Position numbers and translations under genes: made by a program. A stretch of DNA of 64,000 bases from NCBI GenBank assembly GCA_022510485.1, contig JAFLTI010000006.1, forward strand, positions 7,577 through 71,576, given 5' to 3'. The notes beneath the pieces were generated by a model. The model did not search any database, was not told where the DNA came from, and saw only the letters and a list, made by a program, of their open reading frames with translations. Each line of letters begins with the position of its first letter. The first letter of the stretch is position 1. This DNA is from Lentimicrobiaceae bacterium. Its GTDB lineage: Bacteria > Bacteroidota > Bacteroidia > Bacteroidales > P3. Positions 49,185 to 58,207 of the stretch are shown piece by piece.

Positions 49185-50215
49185 TACCCGATTTTTTTGA
49201 ACATATAAACCAATACGGCAGCCTATCGGTAGTGGGTATGGCAAAGAATGTGGGTAAAACCGTTTGCCTGCGTGCCTTGTTGGAATACAGTTTCCGCAAA
49301 GGGCAAAGCCAAAGCCTTGCCGTTACCTCGGTGGGTACAGACGGAGAAGCCATAGATCAGGTGTATCAGACAGAAAAACCCGAACTCACTTTTTATCCGG
49401 GTATGCTGGTGCAGACGGCAGAACAGTATTATCATCGCCGCCGTCTCAGTGCGGAGATATTGGATATAAGCCGGGAATCGACCGCCTGCGGCCGCCTGAT
49501 TACCGCAAGGGTAAAAACCCCCGGCAAGATGATTATTTCAGGTTCGGCGCATACGCAAGGCTTGCAGGAATATATCCGCCAAGCCCACCGCTTGGGAGCC
49601 GCTACCGCAATTATCGACGGGGCGCTCTCCCGATTGAGCCTTGCCTCGCCCTTTGTGTCGGAAGCTATGGTGCTCTGTACGGGTGCGGCTGTAAGCAAGA
49701 ACGCAGATGAATTAGTGCGCAAAACCACTTTTCAATACCGTTTGCTGAACCTGCCTTTGTTCGGGCAGACGGAGGCGGGGCGTGAAATGGCACTGATGTT
49801 GCAGTCGGTTGTTTTGGGCGTGTATGGCATTGATGCCGAGGGCAATATGCAAGATCTCAAAATACCCTCCCTGCTGCAAATCGACAAGCATATGGAACAA
49901 ATAGAACCCTATTGCCATTCCGGTGCTTTCCTCTATGTGGCGGGGCTTTTGAACGATGCCATCCTCAACCGCTTTTCTGCCCGCAAGACCCCGCCTCACT
50001 TGGTGGTAAGCGATTTTACCAAACTCTTCTTTTCAGAATCCGCCTATCGGAACTTTATGCGTTCCGGCGCCCAAATTATGGTTTTGCGTCAACCCAAAGT
50101 GGTAGGGCTTTGCGTAAACCCCCTCTCCCCCGATGGCTACCGCCTCGACAGTGCCCTCCTGCGCCAAAAAATACAAGAAAGTGTAGGGCTTCCGGTGTAT
50201 GATATTCTTTGGTAG
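49181..50215 (+). CDS. KamB-like (lysine 5,6-aminomutase reactivase ATPase-like) protein
   Basis: SLSVVGMAKNVGKTVCLRALLEY, AVTSVGTDGEAIDQVYQTEKPELTFYPGMLV, IIDGALSRLSLASPFVSEAMVLCTGAAVSKN; GTG start giving GTGA overlap with the MATE stop. Confidence 0.6.
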   Translation: MIPDFFEHINQYGSLSVVGMAKNVGKTVCLRALLEYSFRKGQSQSLAVTSVGTDGEAIDQVYQTEKPELTFYPGMLVQTAEQYYHRRRLSAEILDISRESTACGRLITARVKTPGKMIISGSAHTQGLQEYIRQAHRLGAATAIIDGALSRLSLASPFVSEAMVLCTGAAVSKNADELVRKTTFQYRLLNLPLFGQTEAGREMALMLQSVVLGVYGIDAEGNMQDLKIPSLLQIDKHMEQIEPYCHSGAFLYVAGLLNDAILNRFSARKTPPHLVVSDFTKLFFSESAYRNFMRSGAQIMVLRQPKVVGLCVNPLSPDGYRLDSALLRQKIQESVGLPVYDILW

Positions 50216-50324
50216 CCCTCTTTGCTTCCCGGATTTTTTCACAGGTAACAGTTTTTTAAGTAATTATATTTTATTTTTGTAAAAATTTGCATAGCGGTAA
50301 ACCGACCTCAAAAAACAAGAAAAT

Positions 50325-52787
50325 ATGAAGCGCCACCTATGTCTTATGGGACTGCTCTTGGTATTTGCCATACCCAAGCACGTCTATGCCAAAACCGACA
50401 CGATACGGTTTGAAGTAACGCCTGCCGGAACATCCGGAACTTTGAACTATGTATTTTCTGCCGCAGTAAGAGCCGGCATAGAAATGGAGTGGGTTGCCGA
50501 CAACAGCAAGAAGCCGGATAGGTTCAGCCCCGATGCCGACGGCAAATACACCCAAACCATAACCGCCGGCGGAACCGGCTATATTTATTATACCTACGAA
50601 CAAGGCAGTACTTATACAATGAATATTGCTCTTTCCACATCGGGCAGTTCTGATATAAGCATCGGGCGCGGTAATGAAAATATTTCCTTATTGGACGTGA
50701 GCGGCTGCACTGCCTTGACGGATTTGCAATGCTACAAAAATCAGTTGACGGCATTGGACGCGAGTGGCTGCACCGCCTTGGATCGCTTGTCGTGCTACAA
50801 CAATCAGTTGACGGCATTGAATGTGAGCGGCTGCACCGCCTTGACTCGCTTGGAGTGCTACAACAATCAGTTGACGGCATTGAATGTGAGCGGCTGCACC
50901 GCCTTGACGTATTTGCACTGCTATTTCAATCAGTTGACGGCATTGAATGTGAGCGGCTGCACCGCCTTGATGTATTTGCACTGCCAAGAAAATCAACAGA
51001 CTGAATTGGACGTAAGCAACTGCACCGCCTTGAATCAGTTGAAATGCGACAACAATCAACTGACGAGTTTGGATGTAAGCCAAAATACAGCCTTGGGTAG
51101 TTTGTATTGTAGTGGTAATCAATTGAGTAGTCTGAACCTAAACACCGCCTTGGGGGATTTGCAATGCAACAACAATCAACTGACGAGTTTGGACGTAAGC
51201 CAAAACACCGACTTAATGTATTTGCAGTGCAACAACAATCAACTGATAAGATTGGATATAAGCCAAAATACTTCTTTGAGAACTTTACAATGCAACAAAA
51301 ATCAATTGACGGGTTTGGAGGTAAGCAAACTCGCCAAATTGACTGAATTGCAGTGCTACAACAATCGATTGACAAGTTTGGACGTAAGCCAAAATACCGC
51401 CTTGAAAACATTGCAGTGCTACAACACATCCTTGACAAGTTTGGACGTAAGCGCAAACACATCCTTGACAACATTGCAGTGCTACAACACATCCTTGACA
51501 AGCTTGGACGTAAGCGCAAACACCGCCTTGACAACATTGCAGTGCTACAACAATCACATCCCCTTGTCTGTACTATATAATATTTATAGTCAAAAGGATA
51601 ATTGGATTTCTTTTTCCGCTTTCGGACAATCGGCAACCATAAGTCTGCGCAGCGATGACGATATGGACTTATCTTCGGAAATGACATTGGGAGAAACCCG
51701 CTCTACCTATACGGTAAAGGAGTTTGCCGGAGGTATCGTATCTGCCGATGATTATATGGAAAACGATTTTGTCTTCCATTTCAACAAGCCGGGAGAATAC
51801 GAGTTGAGGTTGAGCAATCCGGCGGTTTCAGACGGCAATATAACTTACCGTGTCACGGTAAGGGAAGTCTATACACTTAGCCTTGATGCCAATCCTGCCA
51901 TAGGCGGCAGTGTTTCTCAGAGCGGCGAAGGAACGTATGAGCATGGCACAAAGGTTACTGTTACCGCTACGCCTGCCGAGGCTTATTATTTCGTCAATTG
52001 GACAAAAGACGGAGAAGAATTCAGCACAGAGGCTGTATATACCTTTACGCTAAGTGAAAATCTTGAACTTACAGCCAATTTTGAGGAAATTCCTCCGGTT
52101 GTGGTGGAAACCTATACTGTAAGCCTCGCGGTCAACAATCCTGCTTGGGGCAGTGTTTCCCAAAGCGGCAGCGGCACTTACGAAGATGGCGAAGATGTAA
52201 CGATTACCGCCACCGCCAACGAGGGTTACCGTTTTGTAAACTGGACAAAAAACGGTGCGGAGTTCAGCAAGGAAGCCGAATTTACCTTTGCGGTAAAGGA
52301 AGATTTAGAACTTACAGCCAATTTTGAGGAAATTCCTCCGGTTGTGGTGGAAACCTATACGGTAAGCCTCGCGGTCAACAATCCCGCTTGGGGTAATGTT
52401 TTCCAAAGCGGCAGCGGCACTTACGAAGATGGCGAAGAAGTAACGATTACCGCCACCGCCAACGAGACTTATCGTTTTATCAACTGGACAAAAGACGGTG
52501 AAGTGTTCAGCACGGAAGCCACCTATAAGTTTATTGTAACCGAAGACCTTGAACTAACCGCTAATTTTGAACAAAATGCAGGTAACGAAGGGCGTGAAAA
52601 TGATAATTTCTACGTGTACGCGCAAGACCGCAATATTGTTCTTTCGGAAACCCGAGGTATGGTGCAGGTGTTCAACGCCATAGGGCAATGCATTTACAAT
52701 GGCAATGCTACCCTTATCCCTGTGCGCCGGAGCGGCGTATATGTTGTTCGCGTAGGGGCAGGTAGTTATAAAGTGGTTGTAAGATAA
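50325..52787 (+). CDS. secreted LRR protein with InlB-type B repeats and T9SS-like C-terminal signal
   Basis: Signal peptide; about 14 x 21-aa LRR units (LxxLxCxxNxLTxLDVSxNTALxx); 3 Divergent-InlB-B-type repeats (YTVSLAVNNPAWGSVSQSGSGTYEDGE..); C-terminal beta domain VQVFNAIGQCIYNG..GVYVVRVG..KVVVR. Confidence 0.85.
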   Translation: MKRHLCLMGLLLVFAIPKHVYAKTDTIRFEVTPAGTSGTLNYVFSAAVRAGIEMEWVADNSKKPDRFSPDADGKYTQTITAGGTGYIYYTYEQGSTYTMNIALSTSGSSDISIGRGNENISLLDVSGCTALTDLQCYKNQLTALDASGCTALDRLSCYNNQLTALNVSGCTALTRLECYNNQLTALNVSGCTALTYLHCYFNQLTALNVSGCTALMYLHCQENQQTELDVSNCTALNQLKCDNNQLTSLDVSQNTALGSLYCSGNQLSSLNLNTALGDLQCNNNQLTSLDVSQNTDLMYLQCNNNQLIRLDISQNTSLRTLQCNKNQLTGLEVSKLAKLTELQCYNNRLTSLDVSQNTALKTLQCYNTSLTSLDVSANTSLTTLQCYNTSLTSLDVSANTALTTLQCYNNHIPLSVLYNIYSQKDNWISFSAFGQSATISLRSDDDMDLSSEMTLGETRSTYTVKEFAGGIVSADDYMENDFVFHFNKPGEYELRLSNPAVSDGNITYRVTVREVYTLSLDANPAIGGSVSQSGEGTYEHGTKVTVTATPAEAYYFVNWTKDGEEFSTEAVYTFTLSENLELTANFEEIPPVVVETYTVSLAVNNPAWGSVSQSGSGTYEDGEDVTITATANEGYRFVNWTKNGAEFSKEAEFTFAVKEDLELTANFEEIPPVVVETYTVSLAVNNPAWGNVFQSGSGTYEDGEEVTITATANETYRFINWTKDGEVFSTEATYKFIVTEDLELTANFEQNAGNEGRENDNFYVYAQDRNIVLSETRGMVQVFNAIGQCIYNGNATLIPVRRSGVYVVRVGAGSYKVVVR
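50690..51560 (+). repeat. array of about 63-bp LRR-coding repeats
   Basis: cagtgctacaac recurs at 51414, 51477 and 51540 (period 63); gtgagcggctgcaccgccttga recurs in the upstream half. Confidence 0.85.
52065..52560 (+). repeat. 243-bp repeats encoding InlB-type units
   Basis: gaacttacagccaattttgaggaaattcctccggttgtggtggaaacctatac at 52065 and again at 52308. Confidence 0.85.
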
Positions 52788-52984
52788 GTAAGCATTTCCA
52801 AGTCGGTTTGATTTTTACAATGCGTTGATTTTTTGCATTTTTGTGCTTTCGTCTAAGGCTTATCGCCAATAAAAAAATGCGATAAAACGTATTGTTCATA
52901 AATCCATTTGCAAGCGAGAGGGAAAAAAAGTACTTTCGCGCCAAAATTCCGGTTCCGCAGAAAACCCCTCAAACCCCAACATAA

Positions 52985-53923
52985 ATGGAAAACAAACCGC
53001 AGGTTAAAATCTTTTCTTGCCGCGCAACCCGCTATCTTGCAGACAAAATCGCCAAAGAATACGGCGCTCCGCTCGGACAGTCGGATGTATCGGTATTCTC
53101 CGATGGAGAGTTCAGACCCTCTTACGAAGAAAATTTACGAGGAAGCGATGTGTTTATCGTGCAGTCTACCTTTGCTCCCTCCGACAATCTGTTTGAGCTG
53201 CTGCTTATGATAGATGCCGCCAAAAGGGCTTCTGCCCGCAGCATTATCGCGGTGATGCCCTATTTCGGCTGCGCCCGTCAGGACCGCAAGGACAAACCCC
53301 GCGTTCCCATTACATCTAAGTTGGTTGCCAATCTGTTAACCGCAGCTGGTGTATCGCGCGTCATCACCATCGACCTGCACGCCGACCAGATACAGGGCTT
53401 TTTTGAAACGCCGGTAGACCACCTTTACGCTTCGTCGGTCTTTGTTCCTTACCTGCGTTCCCTCAACCTCGACAACTTTATGGTGGCATCTCCCGATACA
53501 GGAGGAACCCGCCGCGCCAGTATGTACGCCAAGATTTTTGGTACAGGCTTTGCTATCTGCTACAAGCAACGCAGTAAACCCAATGTGGTAGACAGTATGG
53601 AGCTTATCGGCGATGTAGAAGGCAAGAATGTGGTTCTTGTAGATGATATACTCGATACGGGCAACACTATGATAAAGGCTGCCGACCTGATTTTGGAACA
53701 TGGAGCCAAGAGCGTGCGTGCAGTGGTTACCCACCCTGTGCTTTCGGGCAATGCCATAGACCGTATCGAAAAATCCAATATCAGCGAGCTTATCGTAAGC
53801 GATACGATACCTATCAGCCGTCCTTCCGACAAGATAACCGTAGTGTCGGTTGCCAAGCTGGTGGCGGAAGTGATTCGGCGTATCGAATCGTTTGAAAGCA
53901 TCTCCAATCTCTATACATTGTAA
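52985..53923 (+). CDS. prs: ribose-phosphate pyrophosphokinase
   Basis: FSDGEFRPSYEENLRGSDVFIVQSTF, PYFGCARQDRKDKPR, TIDLHADQIQGFF, LVDDILDTGNTM. Confidence 0.97.
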   Translation: MENKPQVKIFSCRATRYLADKIAKEYGAPLGQSDVSVFSDGEFRPSYEENLRGSDVFIVQSTFAPSDNLFELLLMIDAAKRASARSIIAVMPYFGCARQDRKDKPRVPITSKLVANLLTAAGVSRVITIDLHADQIQGFFETPVDHLYASSVFVPYLRSLNLDNFMVASPDTGGTRRASMYAKIFGTGFAICYKQRSKPNVVDSMELIGDVEGKNVVLVDDILDTGNTMIKAADLILEHGAKSVRAVVTHPVLSGNAIDRIEKSNISELIVSDTIPISRPSDKITVVSVAKLVAEVIRRIESFESISNLYTL

Positions 53924-53949
53924 GATTGACAATAAAATGCTACCTTTGC
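53917..53949 (+). promoter_or_regulatory. candidate rplY promoter ATTG-N20-TACCTTTGC
   Basis: ATTG 53917-53920, TACCTTTGC 53941-53949; Bacteroidetes consensus. Confidence 0.6.
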
Positions 53950-53984
53950 GCCCTTGTTTCCCAAAAAGGAGGCAAGGGCTTTTT
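53950..53984 (+). terminator. hairpin plus T5 directly after prs and downstream of the rplY -7 box
   Basis: GCCCTTG (53950-53956) / CAAGGGC (53973-53979) followed by TTTTT. Confidence 0.6.
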
Positions 53985-54009
53985 AATAAACAAATAAACA
54001 GACAAAATC

Positions 54010-54609
54010 ATGAAAGTTGTATCTATGAGTGGTTCTCTCAGAGAGAACGTAGGGAAAAAAGATGCGCGTGATCTTCGTTTGCAAGGCAGAGTTCCCTGTG
54101 TGGTTTACGGGGGCGAGAAAGAAATCCGTTTCAGTGCCGAAGCCAAAGATCTGATCGAATTGTTCAACAAACCCGAAGTTTGCTTCGTAGAATTGGACAT
54201 CAACGGGCAAAAAGTAAAGGCAGTTCCCCAAGAAGTGCAGTTTCACAAGGTTACCGACAGCCTTCTGCACGTTGACTTTTTGGAATTGCGTGACGACCGC
54301 CCCATCTCGATGGCAATTCCTTTGGTTGTTACCGGTAACTCGGTAGGGGTGCTCAAGGGCGGTAAATTGATAAAGCGTATGCGCCGTCTGCAACTTCGCG
54401 CCTTGCCCGCCGATATGCCCGAAAATATCGTAATCGACATTACCAAGCTTGATATTGCCGATGAAGTGAAGGTAAAAGACCTTTGCAACGAAAAATACAA
54501 GATTATGGGCGATATGACCGCCGCCGTAGTTTCTATCAAGGCTACCCGTAATGTGGCTGCCTCTGCCGAAGCTCCGGCTGCCGAAGGAGAAGCTGCCGAA
54601 GCGAAATAA
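54010..54609 (+). CDS. rplY: 50S ribosomal protein L25/general stress protein Ctc
   Basis: GKKDARDLRLQGRVPCVVYGGEKEIRFS, HVDFLEL, Ala/Glu-rich tail. Confidence 0.95.
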   Translation: MKVVSMSGSLRENVGKKDARDLRLQGRVPCVVYGGEKEIRFSAEAKDLIELFNKPEVCFVELDINGQKVKAVPQEVQFHKVTDSLLHVDFLELRDDRPISMAIPLVVTGNSVGVLKGGKLIKRMRRLQLRALPADMPENIVIDITKLDIADEVKVKDLCNEKYKIMGDMTAAVVSIKATRNVAASAEAPAAEGEAAEAK

Positions 54610-54633
54610 TCTTCTTTACGGTCGTAAGACTTC

Positions 54634-54669
54634 AAAAAACGCCGCGAGTTCTCGCGGCGTTTTTTTTTT
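54634..54669 (+). terminator. Rho-independent terminator of rplY
   Basis: AAAAAACGCCGCGAGTTCTCGCGGCGTTTTTTTTT. Confidence 0.9.
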
Positions 54670-54810
54670 ACCTTTTCCGTTTTTTGCCTTTTGCCGATAA
54701 GTAGCTCGATTTGGTCGGTTAAATAGGGTGTTCTGCCGAAAATGGGCTTTTGGGATTTGCTTAAAACACAGTGTCAGTATAAGTTTGCCCTGCTTAAAAC
54801 CCCTACATTC

Positions 54811-56187
54811 ATGGTTCGGCATCAAAAATTTCCGGAATATCTTATCAGGGTATGGCTCGGGGCTGTGTTGTGCTTCGGTACCGGCAGCCTGTGCGCTCAA
54901 ACCGACAGCACTGCCCAACAGAACAGCAAACCGGAGGCGTGGACTTTGCAGGATTGTATCGACTATGCGCGCGAAAACAACTTACAGGTAAAATCGGCGC
55001 AACTGAATCTGCAAAGTGCGCAAAACGACCTCAAAACGGCAAAGGCATCGCGCTGGCCCTCGCTTTCGTTCAGCTCCTCCCAAGGTTTTACTAACGGTTA
55101 CCGTATGAACGAAAACGGTGTGCGTGCCACCCAATCGCAATATACCGGCACTTATCAAATAGCTTCTAACGTGGTGCTCTACAACGGAGGCAAAATCAAT
55201 CAGACCATCAAGCAGCAGAGTCTTTTGCAGGAATCGAGCAAATTGTTGGTGGAAAAGGCTAAAAACGACATAGAAATTTCGGTTACGGCAGCCTTTTTAG
55301 AGGTGCTTTACGCCAAAGAAAGCCTCCAGACCGATTTGCAGGTGTTAGAAAATTCGCGCTCGCAGTTGGAGCGGGCGCAGGCTCGCTACCAAGCTGGCTC
55401 TATCAGGCAGAGTGAGCTGGCGCAGATACAGGCGCAGTACGAAACCGACCGATACAACTGTGTGGTTGCTCAGAGCACCTTAGAAAACCGGAAATTAGAC
55501 TTAAAGCAATTATTGGAGTTAGAACCAGAAGAAACTATGGAGATTGCCGCTCTCGGCAACGAAATGGCGGATTTGATGAGAGCCTTGCCCTCGGTGGCTT
55601 CGGTTTACGATCAGGCGGGTAGGAATATGCCCGAAATCCGTGCCTCCGAAATCCGTTTACAGGCTTCCGCGCACGCCCAAAAGGCAGCGCGTTCCCAAAT
55701 GATACCCTCGCTTACGCTCAACGCTTCGGTGGGAACAGGCTATTACACCTCCGCCCAGTTTGCCTTTCTCAACCAGTTGAACAACAACCTCAACGAAAAC
55801 GTGAATATCGGCATATCCATTCCCATTTATCAAAGACGGCAGGCAAAATCTTCGATAGAAGCCGCCAAGATAAACACCCAACAGGCTATGCTGGATTTGC
55901 AGAATGAACAGAAACAATTGCTCAAGGAAATAGAACAGGCGTATCAGGATGCCTATTCGGCTCAGAACCGTTTTGAAGCCGCCCAAAGCAAACACGCGGC
56001 ATCCGAACTGAGCTACCGTTTGGTACAGGAAGAATACGAAGCGGGTGCAAAAACGATGGTAGACGTGCTTACCGAAAAATCCGTTTACCTCGCCGCCGTA
56101 GAAGAAATGCTTAAAGCCAAATATCAGACGGCTCTTTCCTTGCGCCTTTTAGATTTTTACACCCAAAGGGAAAATGCCTCATTTTAA
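54811..56187 (+). CDS. TolC family outer membrane efflux protein
   Basis: Signal peptide; WTLQDCIDYARENNLQVKSAQLNLQSAQNDL; coiled-coil repeats. ORF opens at 54742. Confidence 0.9.
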   Translation: MVRHQKFPEYLIRVWLGAVLCFGTGSLCAQTDSTAQQNSKPEAWTLQDCIDYARENNLQVKSAQLNLQSAQNDLKTAKASRWPSLSFSSSQGFTNGYRMNENGVRATQSQYTGTYQIASNVVLYNGGKINQTIKQQSLLQESSKLLVEKAKNDIEISVTAAFLEVLYAKESLQTDLQVLENSRSQLERAQARYQAGSIRQSELAQIQAQYETDRYNCVVAQSTLENRKLDLKQLLELEPEETMEIAALGNEMADLMRALPSVASVYDQAGRNMPEIRASEIRLQASAHAQKAARSQMIPSLTLNASVGTGYYTSAQFAFLNQLNNNLNENVNIGISIPIYQRRQAKSSIEAAKINTQQAMLDLQNEQKQLLKEIEQAYQDAYSAQNRFEAAQSKHAASELSYRLVQEEYEAGAKTMVDVLTEKSVYLAAVEEMLKAKYQTALSLRLLDFYTQRENASF

Positions 56188-56188
56188 T

Positions 56189-57439
56189 ATGAAAAAGAAA
56201 GGTTTAATTACCGTTTTAGCCATTGTGCCGGTAGCGGCAGTGGTGTTCTTTGTTGCAGGAAAAGGCGGCAGGGGAGCCAAAAAGCCGATGTACGAAACTC
56301 AGGTTATCAGTCGCGGCGATATGGAAAACAGCGTTACCGCCACCGGTACTATCGAACCCAAGGAACAGGTGGAAGTAGGCACGCAGGTTTCGGGAATCAT
56401 CGACAAGATTCATGTAGACTACAACAGCCTTGTTAAAAAAGGCGAAGTGATTGCCGAATTAGACAAAACCGTGTTGCAGGCGGAGTTGGAATCCGCCCGC
56501 TTGAGCGTGGAATCGAATAAAAACGAGTTTCTTTACCAAGAAAAGAACTACAAACGCAACCAACAGCTGTATAAAAAGAAACTGTTGAGCGACAGCGAGT
56601 TTGAAACCATAGAATACAATTACAAAAAAGCTAGGATAGCTTACGAACAGTCTTTGGCGCAAGAAACCAAGGCGCGTACCAATCTGGGTTACGCCACTAT
56701 CTATTCGCCCATAGACGGAATCGTTATATCAAGGGCTGTGGAAGTTGGGCAGACAGTGGCTTCTTCTTTCAGCACGCCCACGCTTTTTACCATAGCCAAC
56801 GATTTGCACAGTATGCAGGTGGTTGCCGATGTAGATGAAGCCGACATAGGGCAGGTAAGCGAAGGTGCGGAAGTTACTTTTACCGTAGATGCCTATCCGG
56901 ATGAGGTTTTTGAAGGGCAGGTAGACCAAGTGCGTATGCAGGCGGTTACCAACAATAATGTGGTAACCTATCAGGTGGTGATCCATGCCGAGAATCCCGA
57001 ACTGAAGCTTAAGCCGGGCTTGACCGCCAATATCAGCATTTACTCCATGCGGAGGCAGAATGTATTGCGCTTGCCGGTAAAAGCCACCCGCTTTAGACCC
57101 GAAGACGAACAGGGAGCCAAGCCCGGAAGAGGCAAGGGAGAAAGACCCGAAGGTGGTCGGGAACTTAGCCCCGGAAAAGGACAGGAACATCAGGGAGAAA
57201 GGGCTATGGTTTTTGTAATGGGCAAGGACGATGACGGACAGCCGGTTCTACAGCCGAGAAAAGTGAGCGTGGGCGTTTCCGACCGGATTTATTACGAAGT
57301 GTTGGATGGTTTGAAAGAGGGCGAAGAAGTATGCCTTGGTATGGGCGGTTCCGAAGGTCCGTCGGCGTTTTCTTCGGCACAGAGAAGTCCTTTTATGCCG
57401 GGTCCTCCGGGCAGAAACGCAAATAACCGGAAAAAATAA
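56189..57439 (+). CDS. MacA-like periplasmic adaptor (RND/HlyD family)
   Basis: ATGTIEPKEQVEVGTQVSGIIDKIHVDYNSLVKKGEVIAELD; barrel-sandwich and beta-barrel segments. Confidence 0.92.
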   Translation: MKKKGLITVLAIVPVAAVVFFVAGKGGRGAKKPMYETQVISRGDMENSVTATGTIEPKEQVEVGTQVSGIIDKIHVDYNSLVKKGEVIAELDKTVLQAELESARLSVESNKNEFLYQEKNYKRNQQLYKKKLLSDSEFETIEYNYKKARIAYEQSLAQETKARTNLGYATIYSPIDGIVISRAVEVGQTVASSFSTPTLFTIANDLHSMQVVADVDEADIGQVSEGAEVTFTVDAYPDEVFEGQVDQVRMQAVTNNNVVTYQVVIHAENPELKLKPGLTANISIYSMRRQNVLRLPVKATRFRPEDEQGAKPGRGKGERPEGGRELSPGKGQEHQGERAMVFVMGKDDDGQPVLQPRKVSVGVSDRIYYEVLDGLKEGEEVCLGMGGSEGPSAFSSAQRSPFMPGPPGRNANNRKK

Positions 57440-57444
57440 GGGCG

Positions 57445-58197
57445 ATGGCGTTAAAAAAGATTATAGAAGTTTTGGATTTATGCCGCGATTTCAAGGTGGG
57501 CGGAGAAACCGTGCATGCTTTGCGGGGTGTGAATTTCGAGATAGAGCAGGGCGAGTTCGTTACTATTATGGGCTCCAGCGGTTCAGGAAAAAGTACGCTC
57601 TTGAATGTGTTGGGATGCCTTGATACGCCTACTTCGGGCGAATATCGTCTGGATGGAATTTCGGTTCGCAGTATGAATAAAAATCAAAGGGCTGATATCC
57701 GGAACCGTAAGATTGGTTTTGTGTTTCAATCCTACAATCTGCTGCCCAAAACCACCGCGCTTGAAAATGTGGAACTGCCGCTTCTCTACAACCCCTCGCT
57801 GACTTCTTCCCAACGTCGCCAAAGGGCAATGGAAGCCTTGTATAAAGTAGGTTTGGCAGACCGCGTGGCGCATCGCTCCAATCAGATGTCGGGCGGGCAG
57901 CAGCAAAGGGTTGCCATTGCCCGCGCCTTGGTAAACGAACCGGTATTGATTTTGGCAGACGAAGCCACCGGAAACCTCGATTCGCGTACCTCTTACGAAA
58001 TATTGAGTCTTTTTCAGGATTTGCACCGCGAAGGGCGCACCATCGTTTTTGTTACGCATAATCCCGAACTGTCGGGCTTCAGCAGCCGCAACATAGTGCT
58101 TAAAGACGGGCGCGTTATCGAAGACCGCCTCAATCCGGACATCCGTTGCGCCAAAACCGTTTTGGAATCGCTACCCAAAGAGGAAAACCCCCTTTAA
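57445..58197 (+). CDS. MacB-type ABC transporter ATPase (stand-alone)
   Basis: [58 protein letters not shown]. Confidence 0.95.
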   Translation: MALKKIIEVLDLCRDFKVGGETVHALRGVNFEIEQGEFVTIMGSSGSGKSTLLNVLGCLDTPTSGEYRLDGISVRSMNKNQRADIRNRKIGFVFQSYNLLPKTTALENVELPLLYNPSLTSSQRRQRAMEALYKVGLADRVAHRSNQMSGGQQQRVAIARALVNEPVLILADEATGNLDSRTSYEILSLFQDLHREGRTIVFVTHNPELSGFSSRNIVLKDGRVIEDRLNPDIRCAKTVLESLPKEENPL

Positions 58198-58207
58198 TTG
58201 AACGCAG

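Noticed and set aside
51350-51560. CRISPR-like periodicity (about 63 bp)
   Set aside because: Repeats are in-frame coding LRR units with no unique spacers of constant length and no cas genes nearby.
50688-51687. Repetitive minus- and plus-strand ORFs across the LRR array (e.g. 253-aa Cys/Arg/Ser-rich ORF)
   Set aside because: Out-of-frame shadows of the 63-bp LRR repeats; the 820-aa sense ORF with signal peptide explains the region.
52860-52885. TTATCGC/GCGATAA inverted repeat upstream of prs
   Set aside because: Stem of only 7 bp with a 12-nt A-rich loop and no T tract; too weak to call a terminator or riboswitch.
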